Below, piece after piece: positions 18,396 to 27,700 of a stretch of DNA of 64,000 bases (within the stretch, counting starts at the first letter, position 1; each line of letters begins with the position of its first letter). Made by a program: the position numbers and the translations under genes. Under the pieces are notes generated by a model, which did not search any database, was not told where the DNA came from, and saw only the letters and a list, made by a program, of their open reading frames with translations. Origin of the DNA: Variovorax sp. TBS-050B (GTDB lineage Bacteria; Pseudomonadota; Gammaproteobacteria; Burkholderiales; Burkholderiaceae_C); the NCBI RefSeq assembly GCF_029893635.1, contig NZ_JARXYR010000002.1:1587001-1651000 (forward strand), written 5' to 3'.

Positions 18396-18429
18396 CCGTC
18401 GACCGACCATAGCCCTCTACCGCAAGCGA

Positions 18430-18530
18430 ACCATTCCAGGAATACCGCGGAACCGGCTTTGCCGGGCCGCAGGTATTGCCCCCGGTAGGGGGTGGGCGGC
18501 CACACGAAGTGGGCAAGCCTGGGGGCGAGC
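18430..18530. repeat. Family B hairpin repeat, copy 2
   Basis: Core hairpin AATACC-GCGG-AACCGGC, TTT loop, GCCGGG-CCGC-A-GGTATT, then CCCCCGGTAGGGGG and AGCCTGGGGG. Compared with copy 1 the outer stem pair C-G has become T-A on both strands, preserving pairing. It fills most of the gap between the binding protein and permease genes. Confidence 0.85.
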
Positions 18531-18544
18531 AAAGGACTTTTTTG

Positions 18545-20479
18545 ATGAGCTTTTCAGGTTTTGTCGTTCAGTTGCTCAACGGGTTGGCCGGCGCGTCGTC
18601 GCTGTTCCTCGTGGCGGCCGGCCTCTCGTTGATCTTCGGCGTGACGCGCATCGTCAACTTCGCCCATGGCTCGTTCTTCATGGTCGGCATCTACGTGGCG
18701 TACACGCTGGTCGAGAAGCTCGGTTCCAGCCTGGGCTTCTGGCCTTCGCTGCTGATCGCCGCGCTCGCGGTCGGCGTGCTCGGCGCGCTGATCGAGGTGG
18801 TGCTGCTGCGCCGCATCTACAAGGCGCCCGAGCTGTTCCAGCTGCTCGCGACCTTCGCGCTGGTGCTCGTCATCAAGGACGCGGTGCTGTGGCTCTGGGG
18901 CCCCGATGAACTGCTGGGCCCTCGCGCGCCGGGCCTCAAGGGCTCGGTCGAGATCCTCGGGCGCCAGTTCCCTTCGTACGACCTGTTCCTGATCGTCGTC
19001 GGCCCGGTGGTGCTCGGCCTCGTGTGGCTGCTGCTCACGCGCACGCGCTTCGGCACGCTGGTGCGCGCCGCCACGCAGGACCGCGAGATGGTCAGCGCGC
19101 TCGGCGTCAACCAGGCCTGGCTCTTCACCGCGGTGTTCGCGCTCGGCGCACTGCTCGCGGGCCTCGGCGGCGCGCTGCAGCTGCCGCGCGAACCCGCCAC
19201 GCTCGAGATGGACCTCAACACCATCGGCGCGGCCTTCGTGGTGGTGGTGGTCGGCGGCATGGGTTCGCTCCCGGGCGCCTACGTGGCGGCGCTGCTGATC
19301 GCGGAGATCAAGGCCGTGTGCATCTGGCTCGGCGTGGTGCAGATCTTCGGCATCGACGTGTCCTTCTCCAAGCTCACGCTGATGGTCGACTTCCTCGTGA
19401 TGGCCGCGGTGCTCGTGTGGCGCCCCTGGGGCCTGTTCGGCCGGGCGCAGGCGCCGAGCCGCTACGTCGGCATGCAGGAGGAGCCGCTGCGCCGCCCAGG
19501 CAACGCCTACATGGCGGGCGCCGCGGTGCTCGCGCTGCTGCTGGCCGGCCTGCCGCTGCTCGCGGCCGATTCGCCTTACACCATGGTGCTCACCATCGAC
19601 CTGATGATCGCGGCGCTGTTCGCGACCAGTCTGCACTTCATCATGGGACCGGCGGGCATGCATTCCTTCGGCCATGCGGCCTACTTCGGCCTCGGGGCCT
19701 ACGGCGCCGCGCTGCTCGCGCGCTCGCTCGGCCTGCCGATGGAGCTCACGCTCATCGTCGCGCCGCTGGTGGCCGCGCTCGGCGCCTTCGTCTACGGCTG
19801 GTTCGCGGTGCGGCTCTCGGGCGTGTACCTGGCCATGCTCACGCTCGCCTTCGCGCAGATCACCTGGGCCATCACCTACCAGTGGGACAGCTTCACGGGC
19901 GGCAGCAACGGCCTCACGGGCGTGTGGCCCTCGGCCTGGCTCTCGGACAAGCGCAACTACTACTGGCTCACGCTGCTGCTGGTGGGCCTCGGCATCTGGT
20001 GGCTGCGGCGCGTGCTGTACTCGCCCTTCGGCTATGCGCTGCGCGCAGGCCGCGACTCGGTGCTGCGCGCCGACGCGATCGGCATCGACGTCAAGCGCAT
20101 GCAGTGGGCGGCCTTCGTCATCGCGGGCGCGGTGGCGGGGCTCGCGGGCGCGCTGTTCGCGTTCTCCAAGGGCAGCATCTCGCCCGAGACGCTCTCGGTC
20201 GGCCGCTCGGTCGACGGGCTGGTGATGGTGCTGCTCGGCGGCATCCAGACCCTCGCGGGTCCGGTGGTCGGCGCCGTGACCTTCACCTGGCTGCACGACA
20301 CCGTGGCGCGCAACACCGACTATTGGCGCGCGATGCTCGGCGCCATCATCCTGATCCTGGTGCTGCTGTTCCCGCAGGGCATCGCGGGCTCGATCAAGCA
20401 GCTCGCGGAGCGCTTCCGCGGCGCGAAGCACGATGCGCACGGCAACGGCGCCAACAAGCTCGAGGAGGTGAAGGCATGA
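18545..20479 (+). CDS. Fused ABC permease (LivH-LivM type)
   Basis: A 644-residue membrane protein combining two permease domains of the branched-chain amino acid transporter class. The LivH-like half is residues ~1-300 (SLIFGVTRIVNFAHGSFFMV, VVVVGGMGSLPGAYVAAL) and the LivM-like half ~320-630 (HFIMGPAGMHSFGHAAYFGL, VVLLGGIQTLAGPVVGAVTF-type motif). In most systems these are two proteins; fusion is common in related clusters. ATG 18545 follows AAAGGA. The stop overlaps the ATPase start by ATGA, so the two are coupled. Confidence 0.9.
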   Translation: MSFSGFVVQLLNGLAGASSLFLVAAGLSLIFGVTRIVNFAHGSFFMVGIYVAYTLVEKLGSSLGFWPSLLIAALAVGVLGALIEVVLLRRIYKAPELFQLLATFALVLVIKDAVLWLWGPDELLGPRAPGLKGSVEILGRQFPSYDLFLIVVGPVVLGLVWLLLTRTRFGTLVRAATQDREMVSALGVNQAWLFTAVFALGALLAGLGGALQLPREPATLEMDLNTIGAAFVVVVVGGMGSLPGAYVAALLIAEIKAVCIWLGVVQIFGIDVSFSKLTLMVDFLVMAAVLVWRPWGLFGRAQAPSRYVGMQEEPLRRPGNAYMAGAAVLALLLAGLPLLAADSPYTMVLTIDLMIAALFATSLHFIMGPAGMHSFGHAAYFGLGAYGAALLARSLGLPMELTLIVAPLVAALGAFVYGWFAVRLSGVYLAMLTLAFAQITWAITYQWDSFTGGSNGLTGVWPSAWLSDKRNYYWLTLLLVGLGIWWLRRVLYSPFGYALRAGRDSVLRADAIGIDVKRMQWAAFVIAGAVAGLAGALFAFSKGSISPETLSVGRSVDGLVMVLLGGIQTLAGPVVGAVTFTWLHDTVARNTDYWRAMLGAIILILVLLFPQGIAGSIKQLAERFRGAKHDAHGNGANKLEEVKA

Positions 20480-21240
20480 GCCTTCTGAAAGTGCACAACC
20501 TCGGCAAGTCCTTCGGCGGCGTGAAGGCCGTCGACGGCATCAGCTTCGAGCTGCCGCCCGGCGAGCTGCTTGCGCTGATCGGGCCCAACGGCGCGGGCAA
20601 GTCCACCACCTTCAACATGGTCAATGGCCAGCTCAAGGCCGACCAGGGCTCGATCACGCTCGACGGCCAGGAACTCGTGGGCCGCCGGCCGCGCGAGATC
20701 TGGCGAATGGGCGTGGGCCGCACCTTCCAGATCGCCGAGACCTTCGCCTCGCTCACGGTGGTCGAGAACGTGCAGATGGCACTGCTCTCGCACGACCACA
20801 AGCTGTTCTCGATGTGGCGCCGCGCCGCCGACCACAAGCGCGAGGAGGCGCTCGCCCTGCTCGACCAGGTCGGCATGAAGTCGCAGGCCGACCGGCCCTG
20901 CAGCGTGCTGGCCTACGGCGACGTGAAGCGCGTCGAGCTCGCGATCGCGATGGCCAACAGTCCGAAGCTGCTGCTGATGGACGAGCCCACGGCCGGCATG
21001 GCGCCCAAGGAGCGCAATTCGCTGATGGCGCTGACCAAGCAGCTGGTGATCGACCGCGGCATGGCGGTGCTCTTCACCGAGCACAGCATGGACGTGGTGT
21101 TCGCGTATGCCGACCGCATGATCGTGCTCGCGCGCGGCCGCCTGATCGCGCAGGGCAAGCCGCTCGAGATCCGCGACCACCCCAAGGTGCAGGAGGTCTA
21201 CTTCGGCACCGGCAAGACCTTCGAAAAGGCAGCGGCATGA
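20476..21240 (+). CDS. ABC transporter ATPase (LivG type)
   Basis: A 254-residue ATPase with Walker A GPNGAGKST (about 37-45), Walker B LLLMDEPTAGM and an H-loop (FTEHSMDVV). The signature region reads LAYGDVKRVELA, a variant of the family's LSYGDQRRLEIA. It energises the fused permease. The start overlaps the permease stop (ATGA). A family A repeat separates it from the second ATPase gene. Confidence 0.92.
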   Translation: MSLLKVHNLGKSFGGVKAVDGISFELPPGELLALIGPNGAGKSTTFNMVNGQLKADQGSITLDGQELVGRRPREIWRMGVGRTFQIAETFASLTVVENVQMALLSHDHKLFSMWRRAADHKREEALALLDQVGMKSQADRPCSVLAYGDVKRVELAIAMANSPKLLLMDEPTAGMAPKERNSLMALTKQLVIDRGMAVLFTEHSMDVVFAYADRMIVLARGRLIAQGKPLEIRDHPKVQEVYFGTGKTFEKAAA

Positions 21241-21247
21241 ATACCGA

Positions 21248-21356
21248 GACAGAACGCAGAAGACGCGAAGGTTTCGCAGAAGTCGCAAAAAAATCTTCTG
21301 GAAGTTCCTTCTGCGACCTTCGCGAAATCTTTGCGCTCTCTGCGTTCGGCTGCCCG
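21248..21356. repeat. Family A intergenic inverted repeat, copy 3
   Basis: The left arm AGAACGCAGAAGACGCGAAGG and the right arm ending CTCTGCGTTCGGCTGCCCG flank an A/T-rich centre (AAAAAAATCTTC). It is located between the two ABC ATPase genes and accounts for nearly all of their 139-base gap. Confidence 0.85.
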
Positions 21357-21379
21357 ATCCCGCATTCCCTCAAGCCTCG

Positions 21380-22114
21380 ATGAACACCTCGGAACCTCTT
21401 CTAGAAGCCAAGGCCCTGTGCGCCTGGTACGGCGCCGCGCAGATTCTCTACGACGTCGACCTCGAGGTGCGGCGCGGCGAAGTGGTGGCGCTCATGGGGC
21501 GCAACGGCGCGGGCAAGTCGACCACGCTCAAGGCGTTGATCGGCATGCTCGGCAAGCGCCGCGGCGCGGTGCGCTTCCTCGGCCACGACATCTCGAAGAG
21601 CGAGCCGCACCATGCGGCGCGCCTGGGCCTGGGCTTCGTGCCCGAGGACCGGCGCGTGTTCACCGACCTCACGGTGATGGAGAACCTCGAAGTGGGCAAG
21701 CAGGCGCCGCGGCGCTGGACCGACGGCAGCGAGGCGCCGCTGTGGACGCCCGAGCGGCTGTTCAAGCTGTTCCCGAACCTCGGCGAGATGCCGCACCGCC
21801 CGGGCGGCCGCATGAGCGGCGGTGAGCAGCAGATGCTCACGGTGGCGCGCACGCTCATGGGCAACCCCTACCTGGTGCTGCTCGACGAGCCCTCTGAGGG
21901 CGTGGCGCCCGTGATCGTCGAGCAGATGGCGAACATGATCCTCGAGCTCAAGGCGCAGGGCGTGAGCATCCTGCTGTCGGAGCAGAACATGCACTTCGCC
22001 GAACTGGTCTCCGACCGCGCCTACGTGCTCGAGAAGGGCCAGATCCGCTACCAGGCCACGATGGCCGAGCTCGCGGCCAACGAGGAGGTGCGCCGCGCCT
22101 ACCTGAGCGTCTAG
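21380..22114 (+). CDS. ABC transporter ATPase (LivF type)
   Basis: A 244-residue second ATPase with Walker A GRNGAGKST (about 38-46), signature MSGGEQQML, Walker B LVLLDEPSEGV and the switch histidine replaced by Asn in SEQNMHFA, which is normal for LivF proteins. It pairs with the LivG-type ATPase on the fused permease. ATG 21380 starts just after a family A repeat. Confidence 0.92.
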   Translation: MNTSEPLLEAKALCAWYGAAQILYDVDLEVRRGEVVALMGRNGAGKSTTLKALIGMLGKRRGAVRFLGHDISKSEPHHAARLGLGFVPEDRRVFTDLTVMENLEVGKQAPRRWTDGSEAPLWTPERLFKLFPNLGEMPHRPGGRMSGGEQQMLTVARTLMGNPYLVLLDEPSEGVAPVIVEQMANMILELKAQGVSILLSEQNMHFAELVSDRAYVLEKGQIRYQATMAELAANEEVRRAYLSV

Positions 22115-22162
22115 TTCCGTTCCGTCCCCGTCGTTCGTCTTTCTCTTTTCGAGGAGTCCGCC

Positions 22163-22891
22163 ATGCACCGCAGAAGCTTCGTCGCAAGATCCGCTGCCAC
22201 CGCCCTCGGCCTGGCCGGCGGCCTCGGCAGCCTGAGTCTCAACGCCTTCGCGGCGGGCAGGGTGAAGCCCGACGGCAAGTCGGCGCTGCTCGTCATCGAC
22301 GTGCAGAACTGCTTCGTCGACGGCGGCACGCTGCCCGTGAAGGGCGGTGCCGAGGTGGTGCCGGTGATCAACCGGATCGCGGGCGCCTTCGCCAACATCG
22401 TGGTCACGCAGGACTGGCACACGCCCGGCCATGCCTCGTTCGCGAGCGCGCATGCGGGCCAGAAGCCGTTCAGCAGCATCAAGCTGAGCTATGGCAACCA
22501 GGTGCTCTGGCCCGACCACTGCGTGCAGGGCACCGACGACGCGGCGCTGCACAAGGACCTGCAGCTGCCCACCGCGCAGCTGGTCATCCGCAAGGGCTTC
22601 AACAAGGGCGTCGACAGCTACTCGGCCTTCGAGGAGGCCGACCGCAAGACGCCCACGGGCCTCGGCGGCTACCTCAAGCAGCGCGGCATCAGGACCGTCT
22701 ACGTCGCCGGCCTCGCGACCGACTTCTGCGTGGCCTGGACCGCGCTCGACGCGCGCAAGGCCGGCTTCGAGGTCTACGTGATCGAGGACGCCACGCGCGC
22801 GATCGACCTCAACGGTTCGCTCGCGGCGGCCTGGAAGCAGATGACGGCCAAGGGCGTCAGGCGCATCCAGTCCGGCGACATCGACGCCTGA
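22163..22891 (+). CDS. Exported nicotinamidase (isochorismatase fold)
   Basis: A 242-residue cysteine hydrolase. The catalytic triad is D46 (VIDVQN), K144 (IRKGFN) and C189 (GLATDFCV). Metal ligands D84, H86, H90 (TQDWHTPGHASF) and H119 (WPDHCVQGT) match PncA nicotinamidase/pyrazinamidase. It converts nicotinamide to nicotinate. The N-terminus MHRRSFVARSAATALGL with a hydrophobic stretch ending NAFA (about residue 30) looks like a twin-arginine export signal, unusual because PncA is normally cytoplasmic. It would supply nicotinate outside the inner membrane for uptake by the neighbouring ABC transporter. It follows GAGGAG with good spacing. Confidence 0.88.
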   Translation: MHRRSFVARSAATALGLAGGLGSLSLNAFAAGRVKPDGKSALLVIDVQNCFVDGGTLPVKGGAEVVPVINRIAGAFANIVVTQDWHTPGHASFASAHAGQKPFSSIKLSYGNQVLWPDHCVQGTDDAALHKDLQLPTAQLVIRKGFNKGVDSYSAFEEADRKTPTGLGGYLKQRGIRTVYVAGLATDFCVAWTALDARKAGFEVYVIEDATRAIDLNGSLAAAWKQMTAKGVRRIQSGDIDA

Positions 22892-22975
22892 ACGATTCCC
22901 TGGCCGCGCCGGCCGCGGCAGCAGCACCAGCATCCGCAGCGATTCCGATAACCACAACGAGGAGCTTGACCCCGC

Positions 22976-24136
22976 ATGACGACTTCGATCTCGAGACGCG
23001 CCCTGATGGCGGGCGGCGCCGCGCTGGCCCTGGGGCCGGTGCTTTCGCTTGCGGTGCACGCGGACAACGGCGTCACCGACACTACGATCCGCATCGGCCA
23101 GTCGGCCGTGTTCAGCGGGCCGGCCAAGGACTTCGGCGTCGACTACCGCGCAGGCATCAAGCTCCACTTCGACCGCGTCAACAAGTCGGGCGGCATCCAT
23201 GGCCGGCGCATCGAGCTGGTCTCGTACGACGATGCCTACGAACCCGCGAAGACGGCCGCCAACACGGCCAAGCTGATCGACGAGGACAAGGTGTTCGCGC
23301 TCACGGGCTACGTCGCCACCGGCAACCTCGCGGCCGCGATGCCGCTCGCCGAGAAGGCCGGCGTGCCGATGTTCGCGCCGCTCGTGGGCACCAGTTCGTT
23401 CCGCGCCAAGACCAACCGCTACCTGTTCCACGTGCGCGCGGGCTACGACCTGGAACTGCGCAAGATCATCAGCCACCTCTCGACCATCGGCATCCATTCG
23501 ATCGCGGTGGTCTACCAGGACAGCGCCTTCGGCAAGTCGAACCTCGCGACCTGCGAGGAGCTCGCGGCCGACTACAAGGTCAAGGTCGAGAAGACCTTTC
23601 CGCTCGCGATCGCGGCCGAGGATGCGAAGCCCCTGGCCGCGGGCCTGGCCGAGGTCAAGCCCGGCGCGGTCGTGATGATCATGGCGGGCCGCCAGGTCGA
23701 GGTCTTCATGCGCGACTACCGCGCGACCGGCGTGGGCGCGCCGCTCTACACGCTCTCGGTCGGCATCACCGACGCGGCCGGTTCGGCCAAGCGGCTCGAA
23801 GGCAAGCTCGCGGGGCTGGTCACCGCCAGCATCGTGCCGCCGCCGCAGGCGCTGCGCATCCCGATCGTGGCCGACTACCAGCGCGACCGCGCCGAGTTCG
23901 GCGAGAAGATCGACAGCTACACCGCGCTCGAGGGCTACATCGCCGCGCGCGTGATGGCCGAGGGCCTGCGCCGCGCGGGCAAGGCGCTCACGCGCGACAG
24001 CTTCATCGCGGGGCTGGAGAGCATCGGCAGCACGCGCTTCGGCGACTTCCCGATCGAGTACAGCGCGAAGAACCACAACGGCTCGACCTTCGTCGACCTG
24101 GAGATGTACACCCGTGATGGCCAACTCCGGCGGTGA
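22976..24136 (+). CDS. ABC transporter periplasmic binding protein, second
   Basis: A 386-residue LivJ-type binding protein unlike the one at 17193 in detail. The N-terminus SRRALMAGGAALALG with cleavage near AVHA (residue ~29) is Tat-like. Fold markers include TIRIGQSAVFSGPAKDFGVD, FDRVNKSGGIHGRRIELV and VFALTGYVATGNL. A second binding protein close to one permease/ATPase set suggests the transporter accepts two ligands, for example nicotinate and a related acid (inference). GAGGAG lies upstream of ATG 22976. Confidence 0.88.
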   Translation: MTTSISRRALMAGGAALALGPVLSLAVHADNGVTDTTIRIGQSAVFSGPAKDFGVDYRAGIKLHFDRVNKSGGIHGRRIELVSYDDAYEPAKTAANTAKLIDEDKVFALTGYVATGNLAAAMPLAEKAGVPMFAPLVGTSSFRAKTNRYLFHVRAGYDLELRKIISHLSTIGIHSIAVVYQDSAFGKSNLATCEELAADYKVKVEKTFPLAIAAEDAKPLAAGLAEVKPGAVVMIMAGRQVEVFMRDYRATGVGAPLYTLSVGITDAAGSAKRLEGKLAGLVTASIVPPPQALRIPIVADYQRDRAEFGEKIDSYTALEGYIAARVMAEGLRRAGKALTRDSFIAGLESIGSTRFGDFPIEYSAKNHNGSTFVDLEMYTRDGQLRR

Positions 24137-24142
24137 CATGAA

Positions 24143-24250
24143 GCACCCCCCATGCCGCTTCGCGGCTCCCCCCTCTCTCGCCTGCGGCGGGAGGGGGCGC
24201 ACCCGGTGGCCCGGCAGAGCCGGTTCCACGGGTGCCTTGGGGGCTTCGCT
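24143..24250. repeat. Family B hairpin repeat, copy 3 (inverted)
   Basis: Read on the minus strand the core is GCACCCG-TGG-AACCGGC, TCT loop, GCCGGG-CCA-CCGGGTGC. The inner stem GCGG/CCGC of copies 1 and 2 is GTGG/CCAC here, again with pairing kept. It ends about 50 bases before the nicA start. Confidence 0.7.
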
Positions 24251-24303
24251 GCGCTCGCCGGGCCCGGCCGACCCGATTCGCCTGTTCGAGGCTTGCTTCG
24301 CGC

Positions 24304-24792
24304 GTGAAGACTGAATTGCCGCTGCTGAATCTGGAGGTCAACGGACGCGCGCATGCGCTTGAGGGCGTGCCGCGTGCGGCCACGCTGCTGCATCTGCTGC
24401 GCAACGACCTGGGGCTCAACGGGCCGAAGTACGGCTGCGGGCTCGGGCAGTGCGGTGCGTGCACGGTGCACGTCGACGGTGTCGCGGCGCGCGCCTGCGT
24501 GATTCCGGCGCATGGGGTCGCCGACCGGAGCATCACCACGCTCGAAGGGCTGGGTACGAAGGATGACTGGCACCCGGTGCAGGCCGCCTTCGAGGAAGCC
24601 CAGGCCGCGCAGTGCGGCTACTGCCTCAACGGCATGGTGATGCAGGCCGCGGCGCTGCTCACGCGCGATCCGAATGCGAGCGAGGCGCGCATCCGCGGCG
24701 AACTCTCGGGCAACCTGTGCCGCTGCGGCACGCACGTCGAGATCCTCGACGCGGTGCGGCGCGCGGCACTGCGCATGCAGCAGCAGGCATGA
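24304..24792 (+). CDS. nicA: Nicotinate dehydrogenase small (2Fe-2S) subunit
   Basis: A 162-residue protein with two [2Fe-2S] domains of the xanthine-oxidase family: plant-type cluster C45-x4-C50-x2-C53-x11-C65 (YGCGLGQCGACTVHV) and helical cluster C104-x2-C107 with C139-x-C141 (CGYCLNG, GNLCRCG). It relays electrons from the molybdenum site of the large subunit, whose start overlaps its stop (ATGA). I chose GTG 24304 (VKTELPLLNLEV) because homology begins there; no strong ribosome binding site is visible and upstream DNA is a family B repeat. Isoquinoline or aldehyde oxidoreductase subunits look alike; the neighbouring pathway genes favour nicotinate. Confidence 0.85.
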   Translation: MKTELPLLNLEVNGRAHALEGVPRAATLLHLLRNDLGLNGPKYGCGLGQCGACTVHVDGVAARACVIPAHGVADRSITTLEGLGTKDDWHPVQAAFEEAQAAQCGYCLNGMVMQAAALLTRDPNASEARIRGELSGNLCRCGTHVEILDAVRRAALRMQQQA

Positions 24793-27700
24793 ACCGGCGC
24801 GCCGACCTGCCGCGCACGCGCGCGGAATTCCTCTCGGCCGACGGCGTGCTGCTGGTGGTGCGCGAGACCCCGCCCGCGCCGCCGCCGGCCAAGGGCCAGC
24901 CGGCCTTCATCGCGGGCAACCCGGCCGAGGGCGACGAGATCCTGCTCGCGGTGTGGGACGACGGCAGCGCCTCGGCGCTCAACGGCCACGTCGACCTGGG
25001 CACTGGCATCCAGACCGCGCTGGCGCAGATCGTGGCCGAGGAGCTCGAGCTCGGCATGCCTTGCGTGCGCATGATGCTCGGCGACACCGCACGTGCGCCC
25101 AACCAGGGCGCGACCATCGCGAGCGCCTCGATCCAGATCCATGCGCAGCCGCTGCGCCTCGCGGCCGCGCAGGCGCGCGCCTGGCTGCTCGCACGCGCGG
25201 CCGAGCACTTGGGCGTGCCCGCCGAGATGCTGCAGATGCGCAACGGCCTGGTGCGCGTGGCCGAGGCGCCCGGGCGCCGCGTGAGCTACGCCGACCTGGT
25301 GCGCGGACAGCGCACGGTGCTCCGGCTCGATCCGCAGGCGCCCACCAAGAACCCGGCCGACTACCGCATCGTCGGCACGCGGCAGGCGCGCGTCGACATC
25401 CCGGCCAAGCTCGCGGGCGAGCAGGTCTTCGTGCACGACATGCGCGTGCCCGGCATGCTGCACGGGCGCGTGGTGCGACCGCCGTACGCGGGCGCGGACC
25501 ACGGCGACTTCATCGGCAACACGCTCGAATCGGTCGACGAATCGTCGATCGCGCACATCCCCGGCATCCGCGCGGTGGTGGTGATCCGCGATTTCGTCGG
25601 CATCGTGGCCGAGCGCGAGGAACATGCCGAGCAGGCGCTGCGCGAACTGCGGGTCGCATGGAAGCCCTGGCCCGGCATGCCCGACCTGGGCGACGTGGCG
25701 CAGGCGCTGCGCGACAACCCGTCGACCCAGCGGCTGCTGGTGGACGAGGGCGACGTCGACCGCGCCCTGGCCGGCGCCGACCGGCCCATGCCGCGCACCT
25801 ACGTCTGGCCCTACCAGATGCATGCGTCGATCGGGCCCTCGTGCGCGCTTGCCGAGTGGCAGCCCGCCGACGGCGGCGCGGTCCGGCTGCGCTGCTGGGC
25901 CGGCACGCAGAACCCGCACGTGCTGCGCGCCGACCTCGCGAAGCTCATGGGCCTGCAGGACCTGCAGGTCGACGTGGTCCGCATGGAGGCCGCGGGCTGC
26001 TACGGCCGCAACGGCGCCGACGACGTCGCGGCCGATGCGGCGCTGCTCGCGCGCGCGGTCGGCGCGCCGGTGCGCGTGCAGCTCACGCGCGAGCAGGAGC
26101 ATGCGTGGGAGCCCAAGGGCGCGGCGCAGCTCATGGAGATCGACGGCGGCCTCATGGCCGACGGCCGCGTGGCCGCCTACGACTTCCAGACCTCGTACCC
26201 CTCGAACGGCGCGCCCACGCTGGCGCTGCTGCTCACGCGCACCATCGAGCCGCTGCCCCAGGCCTTCGAGATGGGCGACCGCACCGCGCGGCCGCCCTAT
26301 GCCTTCGACAACCTGCGCGTGAAGGTCAACGACATGGCGCCGATCGTGCGCGCCTCCTGGCTGCGCGGCGTGTCGGCGCTGCCGAGTTCGTTCGCGCACG
26401 AGTCGTACATCGACGAGCTCGCGACCGCCGCGGGTGTCGATCCGGTGCAGTTCCGGCTGCGCCACCTGAACGATCCGCGCGCGGTCGAACTGGTGCAGGC
26501 CACGGCGCAGAAGGCCGGCTGGCGCATGCGCACCGGCCCGCAGGAGAACGCCGACGGCGGGCTCGGCGCTGGTGGCGACATCCTCTTCGGCCAGGGCTTC
26601 GCCTATGCGCGCTACGTGCACAGCAAGTGGCCGGGCTTCGGTGCGGCATGGGCGGCATGGGTGGCCGACGTGGAGGTGAATCGAAAGACGGGCGAGGTGC
26701 ACGTGCGCCGCGTCGTCGTGGGGCACGACGCCGGGCTGCTCGTCAACCCCGCGGGCGTCGAGCACCAGGTGCACGGCAACGTGATCCAGACCACCAGCCG
26801 CGCGCTCAAGGAGCAGGTGCAGTTCGCGCCGCAGGCCGGCGCCGGGGCGGGCGGCGCGCAGCTGCCCGGCGTGCTGCCTTCGGGCGTGGTCGCGAGCCGC
26901 GAATGGGGCAGCTATCCGATCATCAACTTCCGCGAAGTGCCGGTGATCGAGGTGATGCACATGCCGCGGCCCGGCGAGCCCTCGCTGGGCGCGGGCGAAT
27001 CGTCCTCGGTGCCGGGGACGGCGGCGATCGCGAATGCGATCTTCGATGCGACGGGGGTGCGCTTTCGTGCGCCGCCGTTCACGCCGGAGACGGTGCTGGC
27101 TGCGCTCGATCAGGAGTTTCTCGCTCCCCCGCCGGGGGAGGGCGGGGGTGGGGGCGAGCGGCGAGCGGGTGGTGACGCCGTTACGCCCCCATCCCAACCT
27201 TCCCCCAGCGGGGGAAGGAGCAATACCGTCTGGCCGAAGCGCAAAGGGGTCTGGGCGACCGGTGCTGCGCTCGTCGTCGGCGGCATCGGCGTCATCGCCG
27301 GCCTGCTCGGCTGGCGTGCCGCGATCGCCCCCGTCACGCTGACCGCCCCGGTCTACAGCGAGGCCACCATCGAACGCGGCCGCGTGCTGGCCGCGCTGGG
27401 CGACTGCGCCGTCTGCCACACCGCGCCGGGCGGCGCACCCAATGCGGGCGGCCGCGCGATGGAGACGCCCTTCGGCACGCTCTACACCACCAACCTCACG
27501 CCTGACCCCGAGACCGGCCTCGGCCGCTGGTCCTTCAGCGCCTTCCAGCGCGCGATGCGCGAGGGCGTCTCGCGCGACGGCCACCATCTGTACCCGGCGT
27601 TTCCGTACACCGCGTTCGCGAAGACCAGCGACGACGACCTGCAGGCGCTCTATGCCTACTTCATGGCGATGCCCGCGGTGCGCGCGGAGACGCCCAAGGC

